Made by a program: the position numbers and the translations under genes
Part shown: positions 24,096 through 36,335 of the stretch, piece by piece
Layout of the letters: each line of letters opens with the position of its first letter
Numbering within the stretch: the stretch's first letter is position 1
The notes under the pieces: model-generated
What the model saw: the letters and a program-made list of their open reading frames with translations, nothing else
Told to the model about the DNA's origin: nothing
The model's database searches: none
Assembly: GCA_964247055.1 (NCBI GenBank)
Contig: OZ176052.1
Location: forward strand, 7,440,001 to 7,504,000
Length of the DNA stretch: 64,000 nt
Origin: Paragordius varius
Lineage: Eukaryota; Nematomorpha
Direction: 5' to 3'

Positions 24096-26955
24096 CAATC
24101 GTTGGCAGTGGTATCGGCGGATCTAGCTTGGCACATTTTTTGGATGTGGAACTCACTGGAGCAAATATTGATATATATGAAATGGCAACCACATTCGGGG
24201 GTCGTGTTCAAGCTATAAATATGCATGATAGATTATATGATTGTGGGGCGTCTATTATACATCCGTCGAATAAATATTTGGTAGAATTTAGAAAAAAATA
24301 TGGTTTTTCTAATTTTTTATAAAAGGTCTTAAGAAAAGAAAGTCATATTCAGGTTTCGGTCCATCAATATACAATGGCGTATCCGTTTCGAATGGATTTT
24401 TGTTCAAAACATTTCTTAGAATTGATAAATTAATTTCGTTTGTGCAAACTTTACGCTTCATCATTGCATGCGGTGTTATAGACTTTATTAAACTATATTG
24501 GGCTCTTCAAAAAATAATTAAAAAATTTACTAGGTATAGTATGTGATATTATTAATTTTCCTAATTAAAATTTTTAGATATTTTTCAGTTTTAAATTTTG
24601 TTAAGGGTAAAGTGACTATTTATTTTTTAGCCAATAACAGGTATTATTAACATCGGACCGGGCGCTGCTGGTTAGGGACTTTTAGACTAAAAATACGAGA
24701 TTATGTTATCAATTGTTTTATATTTTAAATATCCGTTACATATTTTGTAAAAATATGAAATGATTTGTTCATTTTATTTTTGACTATGTGTGATCGAGAA
24801 AAAAACGGTTTTAAAAACCAAAAAACATTAATGATATAGATTTCATCTTAAATATTATCTGTTTATATATTATTTATTCCCGATATTACGCTAAACCTAT
24901 AAACAATGTCTATTTTAAGAATATACACTCTTCAAGGTCAAGACTATGACTACAAAACCATTGAAGATTTATTGAAGCAAATTCAGTTATATGAATTAAC
25001 TCAAATCACGCTCCATTATTACGTAACAAAATGTTTGCATTTATCTCCAAAGATATATGAAATATTGATTGTTCCCGCCTTACGTGTTAATTATGGACAA
25101 GATCCAAAGAAGGTTCCAGCTTTTGTTGGTAATTAAATTCATTTTTTAACATTTTTGATAAAAAAAATAGTTTATTCTAATTAAATAATTTTTTAGCTTA
25201 ATGATTTATTTATTTTTACATCCTAAATTAGGGTTTTTTATTTTTGTTCCAATATTGGAGTATATACAAACTAATTATTTTTTACAATATTTGTAATATA
25301 AAATAATGTTTTTTAATATTTATACCAATGTTAAAATAAAACGAATTTTTATTGCCAACATCTCTAAACCGATTAAATCGCATTTAAACCTGTCTCTTTG
25401 CGTAAATTTAAATAAATGATTAATTATTTGAACCACATCGGTATATATTTTTATTCTCTGATTTTACAATTATTTGTAGGCTCGTATTTAAAAATAATTG
25501 AAAAATTCTATAAGTATAAATATTTCTTAGGCCTCATCTCATTAGCCGCTATGGGAGCGAATCTTTGGAGTTTCGAAGGTGGCAACCGCATAGTAATAGC
25601 CGCTTTGCTGAAATCATTAAACGTGAAAGTCGGGGAATATGAATCGTATTTTGAATCATCTAAATTCCGTAAACATTTGCACACAAAAAATATGGTAACT
25701 TTGCGTTTAAATGCTCAAGTGGAAAGGGTTGAATACGATGAAAGCACTAATAAATATCAGTTGACTTATGTTGAAAGCGAAAAGTATTATATGTATATCT
25801 TTTTATTAAAGGGGAAATTTTTATTACCCTGGTTTAAGACATTTTAAGCCCATGTATTTAATATCATATATTAATACTCATTTATTCAATATTAGATTAG
25901 TGAAAACCTATGATATGGTTTTCATAGCTACCCCAATGAAATTACAAAAAGTTCATATACCTTTTAAAAACAGCTGGTTTATAGATTTAAAAAGTTCCAA
26001 AGATGAGAATACACAGTATCATAAACTTTGGGTAAATTTCCTAGAAAAATGTGATTTTACTTTAAATGCCCACACTTTCGGAACCAGCAATGTCATAGGC
26101 AAAAATTATTTATATCCCTATTTATCGACCAAGAAAAATATATATTTGGATTCTATCCTAACCAGTCCGATTGGTAAAATTTATAATTCCAACGATATAT
26201 AAGATTTTTATAGTAAATTTAACTTTTATAAAAAAATGGATATCCAAATATATTTATTTTGATCACAGCACACGAAAATTTTAGGTTAATATTTTTTACA
26301 CAAAATAAACCTGACATTTGACGTTTTCACAATGGATATTTAATTTTTTAATTTTTTAAATTAATTTTCTACGGTATATCTTAACGCACATTATATAATT
26401 AAAACAGATGAATCATTCGCTGAACAATGGAATTCAGCTTCTCACATAATGCCTGTGGATTATAAAGCTAAAATTAATAAAATGACAAGAATGTGGATGC
26501 ATCTGAAAGCACGATTCTCGCCTTCCAATTTAAATTATGCACCATTATTGGATCGGACATATGATACGGAAATTACGGATCAAAAATTAGGTTGTTGGAA
26601 AATATTTTCTAATAAAGAAATTTCCGAACAAACTTTAACTCAAAAATTGTTTGAACAAAAAATGGTTGGGAACGAATGCAAATTAGCGAGGAAAGAAATT
26701 ATTTGGCATGCGTACCCTGATTATAAAACACTTTGGAATGATCCATCTACATTGCTAAATCATTCCTCATCAAATGGAGAAATAAAATATTCGTTTCCAC
26801 CCATAATTTGGCATCAAAATGCAATGGGTGGTGGAGTGTATCATTTGAATTCAATAGAATGGTTAGCTTCGACCATGGAAACTAGCTGTATATCAGCTAA
26901 AAATTGTTCCCTTTTAGCCCTCAAACATTATAAAATATGTAGTAAAATGAAATAA
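24096..26955 (+). CDS. PCYOX1: Prenylcysteine oxidase (first exon not identified)
   Basis: FAD-dependent thioether oxidase that releases cysteine and prenyl aldehyde during breakdown of prenylated proteins; lysosomal or secreted in animals. Exons in phase: 24096-24302, 24326-24533, 24920-25128, 25531-25783, 25896-26173, 26408-26955 (stop TAA). The first exon gives AIVGSGIGGSSLAHFL, the GxGxxG FAD-binding loop, then FGGRVQAI. Later family marks are RIYTLQGQDY, VPALRVNYGQ, ANLWSFEGGNRIV, TYDMVFIATPM, GCWKIFSNKE, WHAYPDYK and VYHLNSIEWLASTMETSCISAKNCSLLALKHY. Intron 24303-24325 is only 23 nt, restores the frame (KKYG/LKKRKS) and contains a branch-point-like TTCTAAT. The signal peptide exon is missing; a weak candidate ATG lies near 24038. 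Convergent with MRPS18C, 27 bp between stop codons. Confidence 0.92.
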
Positions 26956-26956
26956 A
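26951..26956 (+). promoter_or_regulatory. Poly(A) signal overlapping the PCYOX1 stop codon
   Basis: AATAAA spans the stop codon TAA (26953-26955). With MRPS18C ending 27 bp away, both 3' ends must be extremely short or overlap. Confidence 0.45.
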
Positions 26957-26982
26957 CATATAATTTTTTATAAACGCATGTA

Positions 26983-27579
26983 TCATAAAATATCGTTGTG
27001 TTGGGGTTTTACCATATCAAACAATCGGGGATCCTTTAAATATTGTGGTAATTTATAGTTGAATGGGAGAAAACCTAAAATAAATATATTTATTAATAAT
27101 TGAAAAAAAAAGATTTATCGTTTCCAATATAATTTTTATTTATATAGTTTATATTGGATATCCAATCAAATAATGAAATAACAAATCTGTTCATTAAGCA
27201 TGGCCATAAAATTATTTGAATCATGATAATAAAAAACGCATCGATAATTTTTTAAAATATATTTTACATACAAAATTTTTGGGCCATTCTTATAGCTTTT
27301 GAAACTTGCGCTTGTTGATAGGCGCATAATCCTGTATATTTTTGACCATAGATTCTTCCTGTGAATGGAGACAAAAATTGGCTAATTAATCGTACATTCT
27401 GAATTTTAAAGAAAAAAAACTTTATATGACACTGTAATGTTGTTTTTGCATAAAAAGCATTCTAAGGGTTTTTGTTCATATGGATCAGGAAGGATTGTAG
27501 AAACCGAAGGTGCTTTTAAGTTTATATGGCGAAAAACGTGATTATTATTGAATTTAATAAGCATCTGTTTGCGTACCAT
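26983..27579 (-). CDS. MRPS18C: Mitochondrial ribosomal protein bS18 (MRPS18C)
   Basis: Small-subunit protein of the mitochondrial ribosome. Three minus-strand exons in phase: 27421-27579, 27272-27398, 26983-27074, giving 125 residues. The N-terminus MVRKQMLIKFNNNHVFRHIN is basic and looks like a mitochondrial presequence. The body reads DPYEQKPLECFLCKNN, SYK joined to NVRLISQFLSPFTGRIYG, TGLCAYQQ, KAIRMAQKF and LPFNYKLPQYLKDPRLFDM, matching the S18 family including its cysteine positions. Intron 27399-27420 is only 22 nt; it falls exactly at the YK/NV position, and without it the frame is lost. The ATG at 27579 is chosen because the frame upstream lacks similarity. Confidence 0.93.
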
Positions 27580-28019
27580 TAGTAAAAACAGATGTATTTT
27601 TTTAATAAATTTATTTTCAAAATAGACCAATTGTAATAACTAATATTAAATTTTAGTAAAAATATAAAAAAATTCACGCTGTTTGTAAATTTATAGTTGC
27701 TTTGCGCAAAATCTTGGGCATTGAAAACATCCCAATGAAATATATCTATATATTTATAAAAATGGAAAGTGATGACTTTCTGAATTGTTTCCGGAATACC
27801 GGTAGACCCATTCAAATCCAAATGTCGAATAAATACAATCATTAATGAATGCTCCGACAATAGCTTTGCTTTTTTTGAATTAGGCCCCCAGTTCGGGTTC
27901 ACCCCGTGTAAACGGGTTTTTTGAAAACACAAGTCCACAAAAATCGTGTCTTTGAGACAATTTTCTGGAAAACATGTTGGACAATTCGATTTCAAATATG
28001 ATTTATTTTTACTTATTTT
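27580..28019. other. Intergenic, no gene supported
   Basis: Upstream of MRPS18C. A minus-strand open frame (27995-27579) shows no recognisable domain and composition like its surroundings; its 5' part runs into the tandem-repeat region. Treated as non-coding. Confidence 0.4.
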
Positions 28020-29620
28020 CGATTGCGCCGAATATAGTCGGCTCGCTATTTTAATTTAGGCCCTCTTTCCGCTCCCCCCGTAAAATGTTATTTTTTTAAA
28101 AAAACTTAGTCCACAAAAATAATTTCTAAATTTATGTATCCACCTAGGTATAAGATCGTAAAAACTCAATGAGGATTCCATGTTTCCTGTTAAAAAGCAA
28201 AATTAATCATGCGTTTTTTTAATATTGGCTGCTGGGTAAGGAGATACCCGTTAAAAACTGCTCCGGCATACCGAAATAGCGTGTCTTTGAGGGTAAATTT
28301 TAGAAAACCTATCGGGCCATATGAGTTCAATAGGTGCTTAAAATTACCTGTAAAGCAAATATTTAGGTCGTGTATTTTAAATTAGCGAATTAGGCCCTTA
28401 ACGACCTGAAAAATGCGCCACCATAGAATGATTTTTTAGTTTTATGACAATTTTTTCAAAATTAATGAGGGCATATGGAATCAATCATGATTCCAGGTAT
28501 TCTCCGTAAAATGGCAAAAAAATGCGCTTTTTTGTATCAGTTTCTGGGTAGGGAGCTACCCCTAAAACTGCGCCACCATTTTGAGATTGTTTTGTTTAAT
28601 TTTCAGTAAACTTATCAGGCCACACAAGTTTAATAAGGGCCTGAAATATTACCCGTAAAAAGGCAAATTTAAGTCGATATGTTTTTTTAAATTAGCCGTT
28701 AATTAGGCCATTTACGTCCTAAAAATGAGCTATCATTGAAATATTATTTAGTTTTGAAGCCATTCTTCCAAAAACTATTAAGAACATAAGGAATGATTAA
28801 TGATTCCAGGTATTCCCCCATAAAGGCAAAATTTTTTATCGAACGTCTTTTATATTGGCCTCTATGTAGGGGGGCTAACCCCCTATGCTGCACCACAATA
28901 TCGATACAGCGTGACTTTGGAGGCAAATTTAGTATCAGGCGATATAAGTTCACTAAGGGCTTGAAATATTTCCTGTAAAAAGGCAAATATTTTAGTAGAG
29001 CGGTTCCCTTTAATTAGGATCTTGCCCTAAAAATGCGCCACAATAGAAGACTTTTTGGTTTTGATGCAATTTTTCGAAAATCCCACAAGAGCATATTATC
29101 AATCATGATTCCAGGCATTACCCGAATTAAGACAAAAATATTGATCGAGCGTTTTTTGTTTTGCCCCTGGTTAGGGGGCTACCCGCGTAAAACTGCACCT
29201 TCCCCTCGGTTAGAAGCTACTCGCCAAAAACTGCGCCTTTATATAGAAATTGCGTTGTTTTGGAGCTAATTTACAAAAAATTTATGAAGCCATACGAGCT
29301 CATTAAAAACTTGAAGTATTACCCGTAACTACGTAAAAATATCAGGCGTTTTTTATTAGCTTTTAATTTGGGGCTTATATGCCCTAAATATACGCCATTA
29401 TATAACGATTATTTAGTGTTGAGATATTTTTTAGAATAACCCATGAGTAGATGGTATCAAATTCCAAATAATTGTCCTATAAAGGCAAAATATTTAACTT
29501 AGCGCTTTTTCCATAATGGGTAGGGGAGACGCCATACAAAAATGGCGTGGTTTTGGAGCTAATTTTTAAAAACTTAAGAAATACGAGTTTAGTTAAACTC
29601 ATTTCTGAAGAATTTGTATA
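28020..29620. repeat. Degenerate tandem array, period about 310 bp
   Basis: About five diverged copies of one unit. Landmarks recur near 28235, 28545, 28865, 29170 and 29510 (GGGTAGGGAGCTACCC-like, then AAAACTGCGCC), alternating with landmarks near 28410, 28720, 29030 and 29390 (TAAAAATGCGCCAC-like, then AATCATGATTCCAGG). Spacing is 305-340 bp. More GC-rich than the flanks. Probably an old satellite or tandemly amplified transposon piece; open frames inside it are chance. Confidence 0.8.
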
Positions 29621-30179
29621 ATATCATTCTTTCCATTAAAAAAGGACCAAAAAGGATTTATTTTTTATATCCTTTTCCCATCTGTGTGAACACAATTTTA
29701 AAATAATACTTTTAACCGTAATTTAGTAAAAAAATCTTCAAATAAATCCAATGATAGTTGATTATTAACTTTAATAAGGGAGAGTTTAAATATGGTCAAT
29801 TTCGAGTAAATAATATTTGAGCTTATGCCAAAACCTGTAAAAGAGTAATTAAAGATATTCTTTTTATTAAATATGTTTATTATTATTATTTTTTTTATCT
29901 CCATTACCTCTATTTATTGCAAATTATTAAGAATAATTATCGGTGAGACTACGTCACAGCGAGCGTGACAGGGCCAGCTATTATTTCGATACATAAATAT
30001 TATGTGAGCATATAGACTGTTTTTCGGCAGTACAGTACAGGGTTTTCCAACAAAAATAACAAACAGCTGATATTAAAAATAAATATATATCCAGTTTTAG
30101 CTAGTAAAATGTAGCATCAAAGCGCTTTCAAGTTAATTATTTACAGTTTTTAATCCTAATATACATTTATTTGCCTGTT

Positions 30180-31510
30180 GCATTAGAGATCAAAAAACTA
30201 CTTATGAAAATGGCGGCGAAAAAGTTTAGGATGAAAATTTATTATAATTTCACATTTTTTTCAGAAGTTTTTTGTATAATGCGCTTAGGCTCCTCCTTAT
30301 CTTAAATATTAAAGTTATTCAAATTTTAAATCATTTTGGGTTATAAAACACCCCAAAGTGTAATGGGGTGTTAATGACTTTTTATTTATACAAAAGAATT
30401 ATATTGAAATCGATAGAGTACCCTCTGTTAACACTTTATGACCGTTGGTGGGCAGGTAATTATTTTAGGTTCGATCCGTTGGAAATTAATATAACAAGTT
30501 CACTTTTCTCTTTTCCATGCTATTTTCTTTAATTTAATAAATAAGTGACGTTTTTACTTCACAGTGTCCAACCATCTAAACATTGGTCTTCCTTTTTTTC
30601 CTTCTAGTTGTGTACTATACGCGTAAACTTTCTTCATATTATAGTTCCCATTAAGCTACTATCGATTATTAATTTTTATCGTATTGTTTCATTATTGTAA
30701 AACAACCTTATATTCATTTTAAATACCACTTTTAGTTGGAATCTTTTTTTATCATTAAGTATAAGTCGTTACTGGAAAAACCATGATTACTCTTACTTTT
30801 CACAGTGAGATCTTTACTTGCCCTTGTGCGATGTTTAGTATCTGGCTAAAAGGAGCCGTTTATCTATTAGAGAGCCCAAGAATTTGATTTCAGGCAATTT
30901 AAATATCTTAATAAATATTTTTAGCATCTTAGCATGCGAAAAAAATATATTTAGAAAATTGTAAAAAATCCTCATCTCAAATCGCCGCCATTTTTTCCTT
31001 AATTTTATTACCACTTCATTTTTCACTTTTTTGGCCTAGTTTACCTTTTGAAGTAGTTTTATATCCCAGAGTAAATTTTGTAAATAAACTACATCTTTGG
31101 TTATTTTAGTTAAAATTAAATTGCATTGTTATCATATATGAGATAAGAAAGCTTATATTTTTACAGTTTTGTGACAACTTGAGCCCAAAATTGGAATAGC
31201 TCCAAAACACGATTAATGAATAGCTCATAATCAAATATATTAAATCTCTGCTGGTGAAATGTAGCCTGAAAGCGTCTTAAACATTTATAATAAACATTTA
31301 TTTGCCTGTTTAGCGATTTAAAAAAAAATATAGAAAAAAATGGCGGCAAAAAAGTTTGAAGTGAGAATTTTTTCTATATTTTTTTAAATAATTTTTTAAT
31401 ATGTTTCTTAAAGATTAAAGGAAGCATATTATATTCGTAATACATAATAAAGTATAACTTAAAATGGCTCTGCAAAATAAAACTGCCCCAAAAAGTAATC
31501 TAGTGGTAAA
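30180..31510. repeat. Dispersed repeat family R1, copies 2 and 3
   Basis: Two partly overlapping copies with the AAAATGGCGGCRAAAAAGTTT block (near 30210 and 31340) and CACCCCAAAG / CTGCCCCAAAA ends, related to 11200-11960. Part of the family reappears inverted at 31620-31820 (AATCGTGTTTTGAAGCTGTC), so this region could fold back on itself. Confidence 0.4.
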
Positions 31511-32129
31511 TCGTGAATACAACACGCAAATAAATGTATATTATGTTTATATGTAATTAATTAAAAAGCATTCAGGCTATATTTAACCCGCAAAAACTAG
31601 ATACATTTTGATTTTAATGCCAGTTAAATCGTGTTTTGAAGCTGTCTTAGACTCTAAAAGTCACACTGTAATAAATATACACTTTTTTACCTAATACATG
31701 AAAACAATGGTTAGTAATTAAATTTCTAAAATAACTAAAATAGTGGCTCATTAATATAATTGAGCTCTGATATAAAACATCCCCAATATATACATTAGGA
31801 CAAAAAAGTGAAAAGTTAATGAAGTGTTAAAGCGTACCGTTTGCCTCAAAATAGTATGAAATACGCTTAAACAAAATATGCTATAAATTAAATTTTAAAT
31901 ATAATATCCATTTTTTCGGAAAAATTTTTATTTGATGACAAAATTTAGCATATATTTAAAAGAGTAAATTTTGGGGTTTTCGGAGCTCACACCTACAAAT
32001 TAAAATATTGTTATTTTTTATATGCAGTTTATGATATATTTTAGGGGTTTTGGATTCACCAATTCAACAAAATGTGCGCAAATTACTCCATTTGACATGG
32101 AACAGTTTCTTAAAAGTGTGTTACTTATA

Positions 32130-32230
32130 CCACTCGTAAGGGCCAAAATTAAAATCACGCTAATAATCCTGGTAATTTTCGTATGAGAATATCTATACTT
32201 CATCAGGATATATTTTATACGCATTGAGAT
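32130..32230. repeat. Dispersed repeat family R2, copy 3
   Basis: GTAAGGGCCAAAATTAAAATC block followed by TCAGGATATATTTTATACGC, as at 12450-12600 and 16390-16530. Confidence 0.35.
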
Positions 32231-32517
32231 GGTAAAAAACACCTTAAAATATATAAATCACTTTTCCTTTGATTAAATGATGCTTAGCGTTTATAACCTC
32301 AAAATTTTAAGTCTATTTTTCGTTTTTAAAATTAAAATAAAACGTTACTTTACTCATATTTCAGCATATATTAAACATTCTGAGGTGAAAATATTTAGTA
32401 TATTCAATTTATAAAGAATAAGTGTATTTTATAACAATTTATTTTCATAAAGAATGGATTTTTTAGATAATATTTGTTAATAATCTATGATATATTTCGG
32501 ATTCTTGTCGCAAAATC

Positions 32518-32600
32518 GTATTTGAGATTTTCGGCGCCGACATTAAAATTAAAATATTTGAGATTTTCGGCGCCGATCTTAAGATTAAAATTTTATAAAA
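32518..32600. repeat. Short tandem duplication with CGGCGCCG core
   Basis: Two adjacent copies of a unit of about 42 bp reading TTGAGATTTTCGGCGCCGA followed by an AT-rich tail. The GGCGCC palindrome stands out in AT-rich surroundings. Confidence 0.7.
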
Positions 32601-33289
32601 ACTTTGCTTTGCTTTTTAAGGTGAACAAAATAAGGGGTTATGCTGATGAAATAAATATATTCTGATAAATGAATTCAGGACTCGTGTGATACTTTTGTTT
32701 ATAAGCGTTAAAAGTAATTTAAAAAATTTACACTTTTATGGTAATTGCTTTACACCGAAAAATTAAAAAAAAATACTCACATTACACTGTGCACAAAATT
32801 GGGGGCTGTAGAAAATATCTTAATGAAATGCAATAAATTTATTAGGATTCTCATAGTGCTTTTAATTTTTGTAATATAAACAAAGTTTTGCATTTTATAA
32901 TACATATATATTTAAAAAAACTGTCGCCGCGTTAGATGTTTTAAAGCAATATTTAATTTTTAATACCCTTAAACAAAGTTATAGTCCGACCCCTAAGAGT
33001 ATAAGGTCAATGCTGAGTCAGACGTAGAGTTTATTTTAAAATCTTATATTTGGTGCCAAAAATATGTTTATTTGCTTTGGGATATTGCAATCAGCAACTG
33101 TCGACGTTACCACTTCGTACGACCATGTTATCAGCCATATGGGACGCTAACCCCGAAACAATATCCATCAAATACGAGATTCGAACCAAAACTCAACTTC
33201 AGTCCAAACTGAAGATTGGTATAACCAGTCCTCTCAAATATCTGCGGTAAATTGCAGGATGATGTCGTTTTCACCACATTTAAATAGAA

Positions 33290-33500
33290 ATTACTTGCGC
33301 CATAATAATAATCGTAAGCGCCAAATTACAAGATCAGGACGCATCCACTAGGCATAGAAGTACGCAACAGGGTGGATTATATCATCGTTAGGGACGAAAG
33401 CAGTTTTATGTGGCCGATGAGGGTTTCAAAACTAATGCCCCAAAGTTGAAACAAGGCTGTTAATGGAAATTGCATAACAAGTGTGCCAGAAAAAAGGGAG
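33290..33500 (+). pseudogene. LINE endonuclease (EEP domain) fragment
   Basis: A plus-strand frame reads RNRVDYIIVRDESSFMW, resembling the NxIDYVLVR motif near the C-terminal end of the endonuclease/exonuclease/phosphatase domain of non-LTR retrotransposons. The surrounding frame is broken and GC is higher than the neighbourhood. Only a scrap remains and family assignment is not possible. Confidence 0.35.
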
Positions 33501-33745
33501 TCAACGCAAACATATGGCAAATCATATGTCGTGACCCATTCCACCAATAGTGTTCGGTGAATGATATTTTACAGGCCGTATCCGAATGAGACGTCAAGCA
33601 ATCTTCAAGCTGTATGCGCCCTAAATGTAAAATTTTGTGGCCCAGAAATATATACACATCAGGTGTAAAGGTTTAACTATGAAAAGACGTCAACGAAAAG
33701 TATGCAGTCGATTTATACACAGGCGCCAATTTGTGGATATGACAC

Positions 33746-34025
33746 TGTTATCTTTTAAGATAAAGAGATAATATAAGAAATGTGAAAATGAACTGAATTT
33801 ATTCGGTTTTTGTAGGGTTTATATATAATTTAAGTTGCACATATTTTGAATTATAACATTAAAATTTCAAGTAACAAAGATTATAATATTTACATATTAC
33901 ACAAAAAATATAGAAAATAATACAATTCAAATAACGGTGAAAGTTATGATATGTATTTCACATTTGCATGTAACCCATAGAATTATGATATAAAAATAAA
34001 GTATATCTTCCAGATTTGCATAACA
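33746..34025 (-). repeat. Long terminal repeat, left copy
   Basis: 280 bp, TG...CA type ends, nearly identical to 34908-35184. It is the 3' LTR in the element's own orientation. Confidence 0.85.
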
Positions 34026-34907
34026 TCACTTCCCCCTTAAGAGAACCGGACCGGCTTTCGCCGAATTCTCTCGGGGTAGCGACGCTCGTGCGGATTTTCA
34101 TTGATATTGTCATTATTGCTATTAATGTTATCATTACTACTTTTTTGAGTGACCGGTGTCGTTAAGTTGGCGGTGTGTCGACGAATCTTGGTTTGAAAGA
34201 TAACATCCTATGTTATGTGTGTCGACGTGTTTCATTTGATCTCTGCCTCATGCCACCCTAGACCATTTCTTTTAAACTGGTCCAGGCGCACTGAAATACT
34301 ATCGGCGCTGTAAGAAATCTGAACAGTGTCCTTTTGTAACTGACACATCCTCTTATTGTTGAAATCGTCGAGGGTGTTGCTTTAGCTCGGCCTGAGGAGG
34401 TAGGCGTCTTACCGATCAATCTTATTACAAGCTTGTCCGCGCCAATCTTACTTACCCATCCATCAACTGTTGAATGATGTGGGAGTCCTCCCCAGCCATT
34501 TGTTGATAATGATTCCAAAGTCGCTATAGATTCTTAGCCCGTTCGCTTTCAGGGCACTGGCGGTTGAACATATTTTTGGCAGTGTTTTTTTTTCTACATT
34601 AGCGAAGTGGTTGGGTTTTCCGCATTTGCAATTGCGGTTCCAGGCGGGACATTTGTTTATGAACACTCCCATCCCTTACGCGAATTTGTCAGAGGTTTTG
34701 ATTGTGATCGATTAAAATTATTACCATTGCTATAATTGGTATTATCATTATATTGTTTACTGGACATGCTGGTGATATTGGAAATTGACATTGTCATGGT
34801 TGTTGCACTTTGGACTCTATCTCCACCATCAGAGTTTGGAACCCGGAGGTTCCGCTGTTGTGTTAGATTAGTTGTTAGATTAGTTCGGTACTCGAATTGG
34901 CTACCAA

Positions 34908-35184
34908 TGTTATCTTGGTAGATAAAAAGATAATATAAGAAATGTGAAAATGAACTGAATTTATTCGGTTTTTGTAGGGTTTATATATAATTTAAGTTGC
35001 ACATATTTTGAATTATAACATTAAAATTTCAAACAAAGATTATAATATTTACATATCACACAAAAAATATAGAAAATAATACAATTCAAATAACGGTGAA
35101 AGTTATGATATGTATTTCACATTTGCATGTAACCCATAGAATTATGATATAAAAATAAAGTATATCTTCCAGATTTGCATAACA
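34908..35184 (-). repeat. Long terminal repeat, right copy
   Basis: 277 bp copy of 33746-34025; followed by target duplication GACAC at 35185-35189. It is the 5' LTR in the element's own orientation. Confidence 0.85.
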
Positions 35185-35253
35185 GACACTAAACTACAAA
35201 GGCACACAAGTTCAGTGTGCCAAAAACTATCTTTATTTTATCATTCAGTAATC

Positions 35254-36105
35254 ATGTCGAGTTTCGTGCCTGAATTAGAACATTGCGGCGCTCATTGCTC
35301 TTCTTAGTTTGTGCTGAAAGTTCGTTTGCTGGTAGAGACATAAGGTGAACATGCTCCAATGTGAAACATGGTTTTGAAAATTTTGATGTGAAAATAGTGG
35401 GTGTTTCGGTTTACATAACTGCTAAGAAAATTATTTCCAAGAACTATTGGATGACTCAACTTCACATCAGCAATTGACAGAAACCATCCCCGTAAAAAAC
35501 AATCAATAGTCTGTGAGCAATCGAAAGGCCAATATTTTTTGTAAATGGATCCCACACAATTTTGGATGTAAAATCGAAAATCGCAAAATGAGTTGTGAAA
35601 TCCTTCTTCTACGTCAAAAAAGGAAATTCAATCGAATAGTGATGGATGATGAAAAATGATATCGCTTCATGAATCCAAAGGGGAAAATCGTAATTTTCAC
35701 CTTGTCAAGTTCGTTAAAAACCTGACCAAATTGATATGGAGAGAAGCTTGTGATATTCTAGTAAAACCGTGTACATAACGCTATCGTAAACAAATTACAT
35801 AAATTATTAAAAACGACCGGAATGAATCAGAATTCGTGACAAAGTGATTTTGATTAGCAATGCGCCGCTTTATACAGCAAAACGAGAAAAATAAAATTTA
35901 AATCCGTCGATGGGAAATTAAATGTATCCGCCGTACTCTCCTGACCTAACGCCAACTCTTACCTCTTAGTATCAATGTGCTCTCGTTGAACCACATTTAA
36001 ATATTTTGGAAAACGTTAGAAAATGGTTTGATGAATGGTTTGCTGCAGAAGATCATTTTTCCTGGTATGCACTAACATTTAACATAAGAGAGGTGAGCAA
36101 TTTAT
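35254..36105 (+). pseudogene. Mariner transposase relic
   Basis: Starts MSSFVPELEH and continues with pieces of a mariner (Tc1/mariner) transposase: LLVET-GEHAP, RKFNRIVMDDEK (first catalytic Asp region), VILISNAPLYTAK (from the HDNAPSH block, with the Asp changed) and YPPYSPDLTPT (third block). Several stops and frame changes make it inactive. The LTR element is inserted about 70 bp upstream of the start codon. Terminal inverted repeats were not located with confidence. Confidence 0.8.
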
Positions 36106-36335
36106 AAATAATAGACTTCCTTTTAAAATAACATGTTTTTACCTAAAAACCGATTAATACTTATGATTTCACCTGATATAGCGATCTTATTATAATAATA
36201 TAATTGCTATATTATGCTTTGAAATGCTCACACTAGTGCATGCCAAGGCGGGTTACACTTATTTAACGCAACGTGAGTTGAGCGGCAAATCTAATCGGAT
36301 ATACCCTTTGCTAAATATTGGCGAAAGAGCTCTAA

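Larger units (their letters stand above)
29621..33030. other. Repeat-rich intergenic stretch, no gene seen
   Basis: Holds copies of repeat families R1 and R2, a possible tRNA-like B box near 30471, and a short tandem duplication at 32518-32600. No protein-coding similarity found on either strand. Confidence 0.45.
33746..35184 (-). mobile_element. Decayed LTR retrotransposon (Gypsy-like)
   Basis: Two direct repeats of about 280 bp, starting TGTTATC and ending ATAACA on the plus strand, bracket about 880 bp of internal sequence. The 5-bp target duplication GACAC is present on both sides. A purine-rich tract lies against the 34025 side on the minus strand, and a gag-type CCHC knuckle (CPAWNRNCKCGKPNHFANV) is readable on the minus strand, so the element points leftwards. 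Pol genes are absent, so it is broken and non-autonomous. The repeats differ at only a few per cent of sites, suggesting a fairly recent insertion. Confidence 0.85.

Noticed and set aside
27579-27995. 138-codon minus-strand open frame upstream of MRPS18C
   Set aside because: No recognisable domain, overlaps the edge of the degenerate tandem repeats, and MRPS18C already has a good start at 27579.
28744-29269. Several 60-80-codon frames on both strands
   Set aside because: Fall within the 310-bp tandem array and repeat with it; they are by-products of higher GC.
34258-34672. Two overlapping minus-strand frames
   Set aside because: They are the interior of the decayed LTR element, not a host gene; only the zinc-knuckle part is recognisable.
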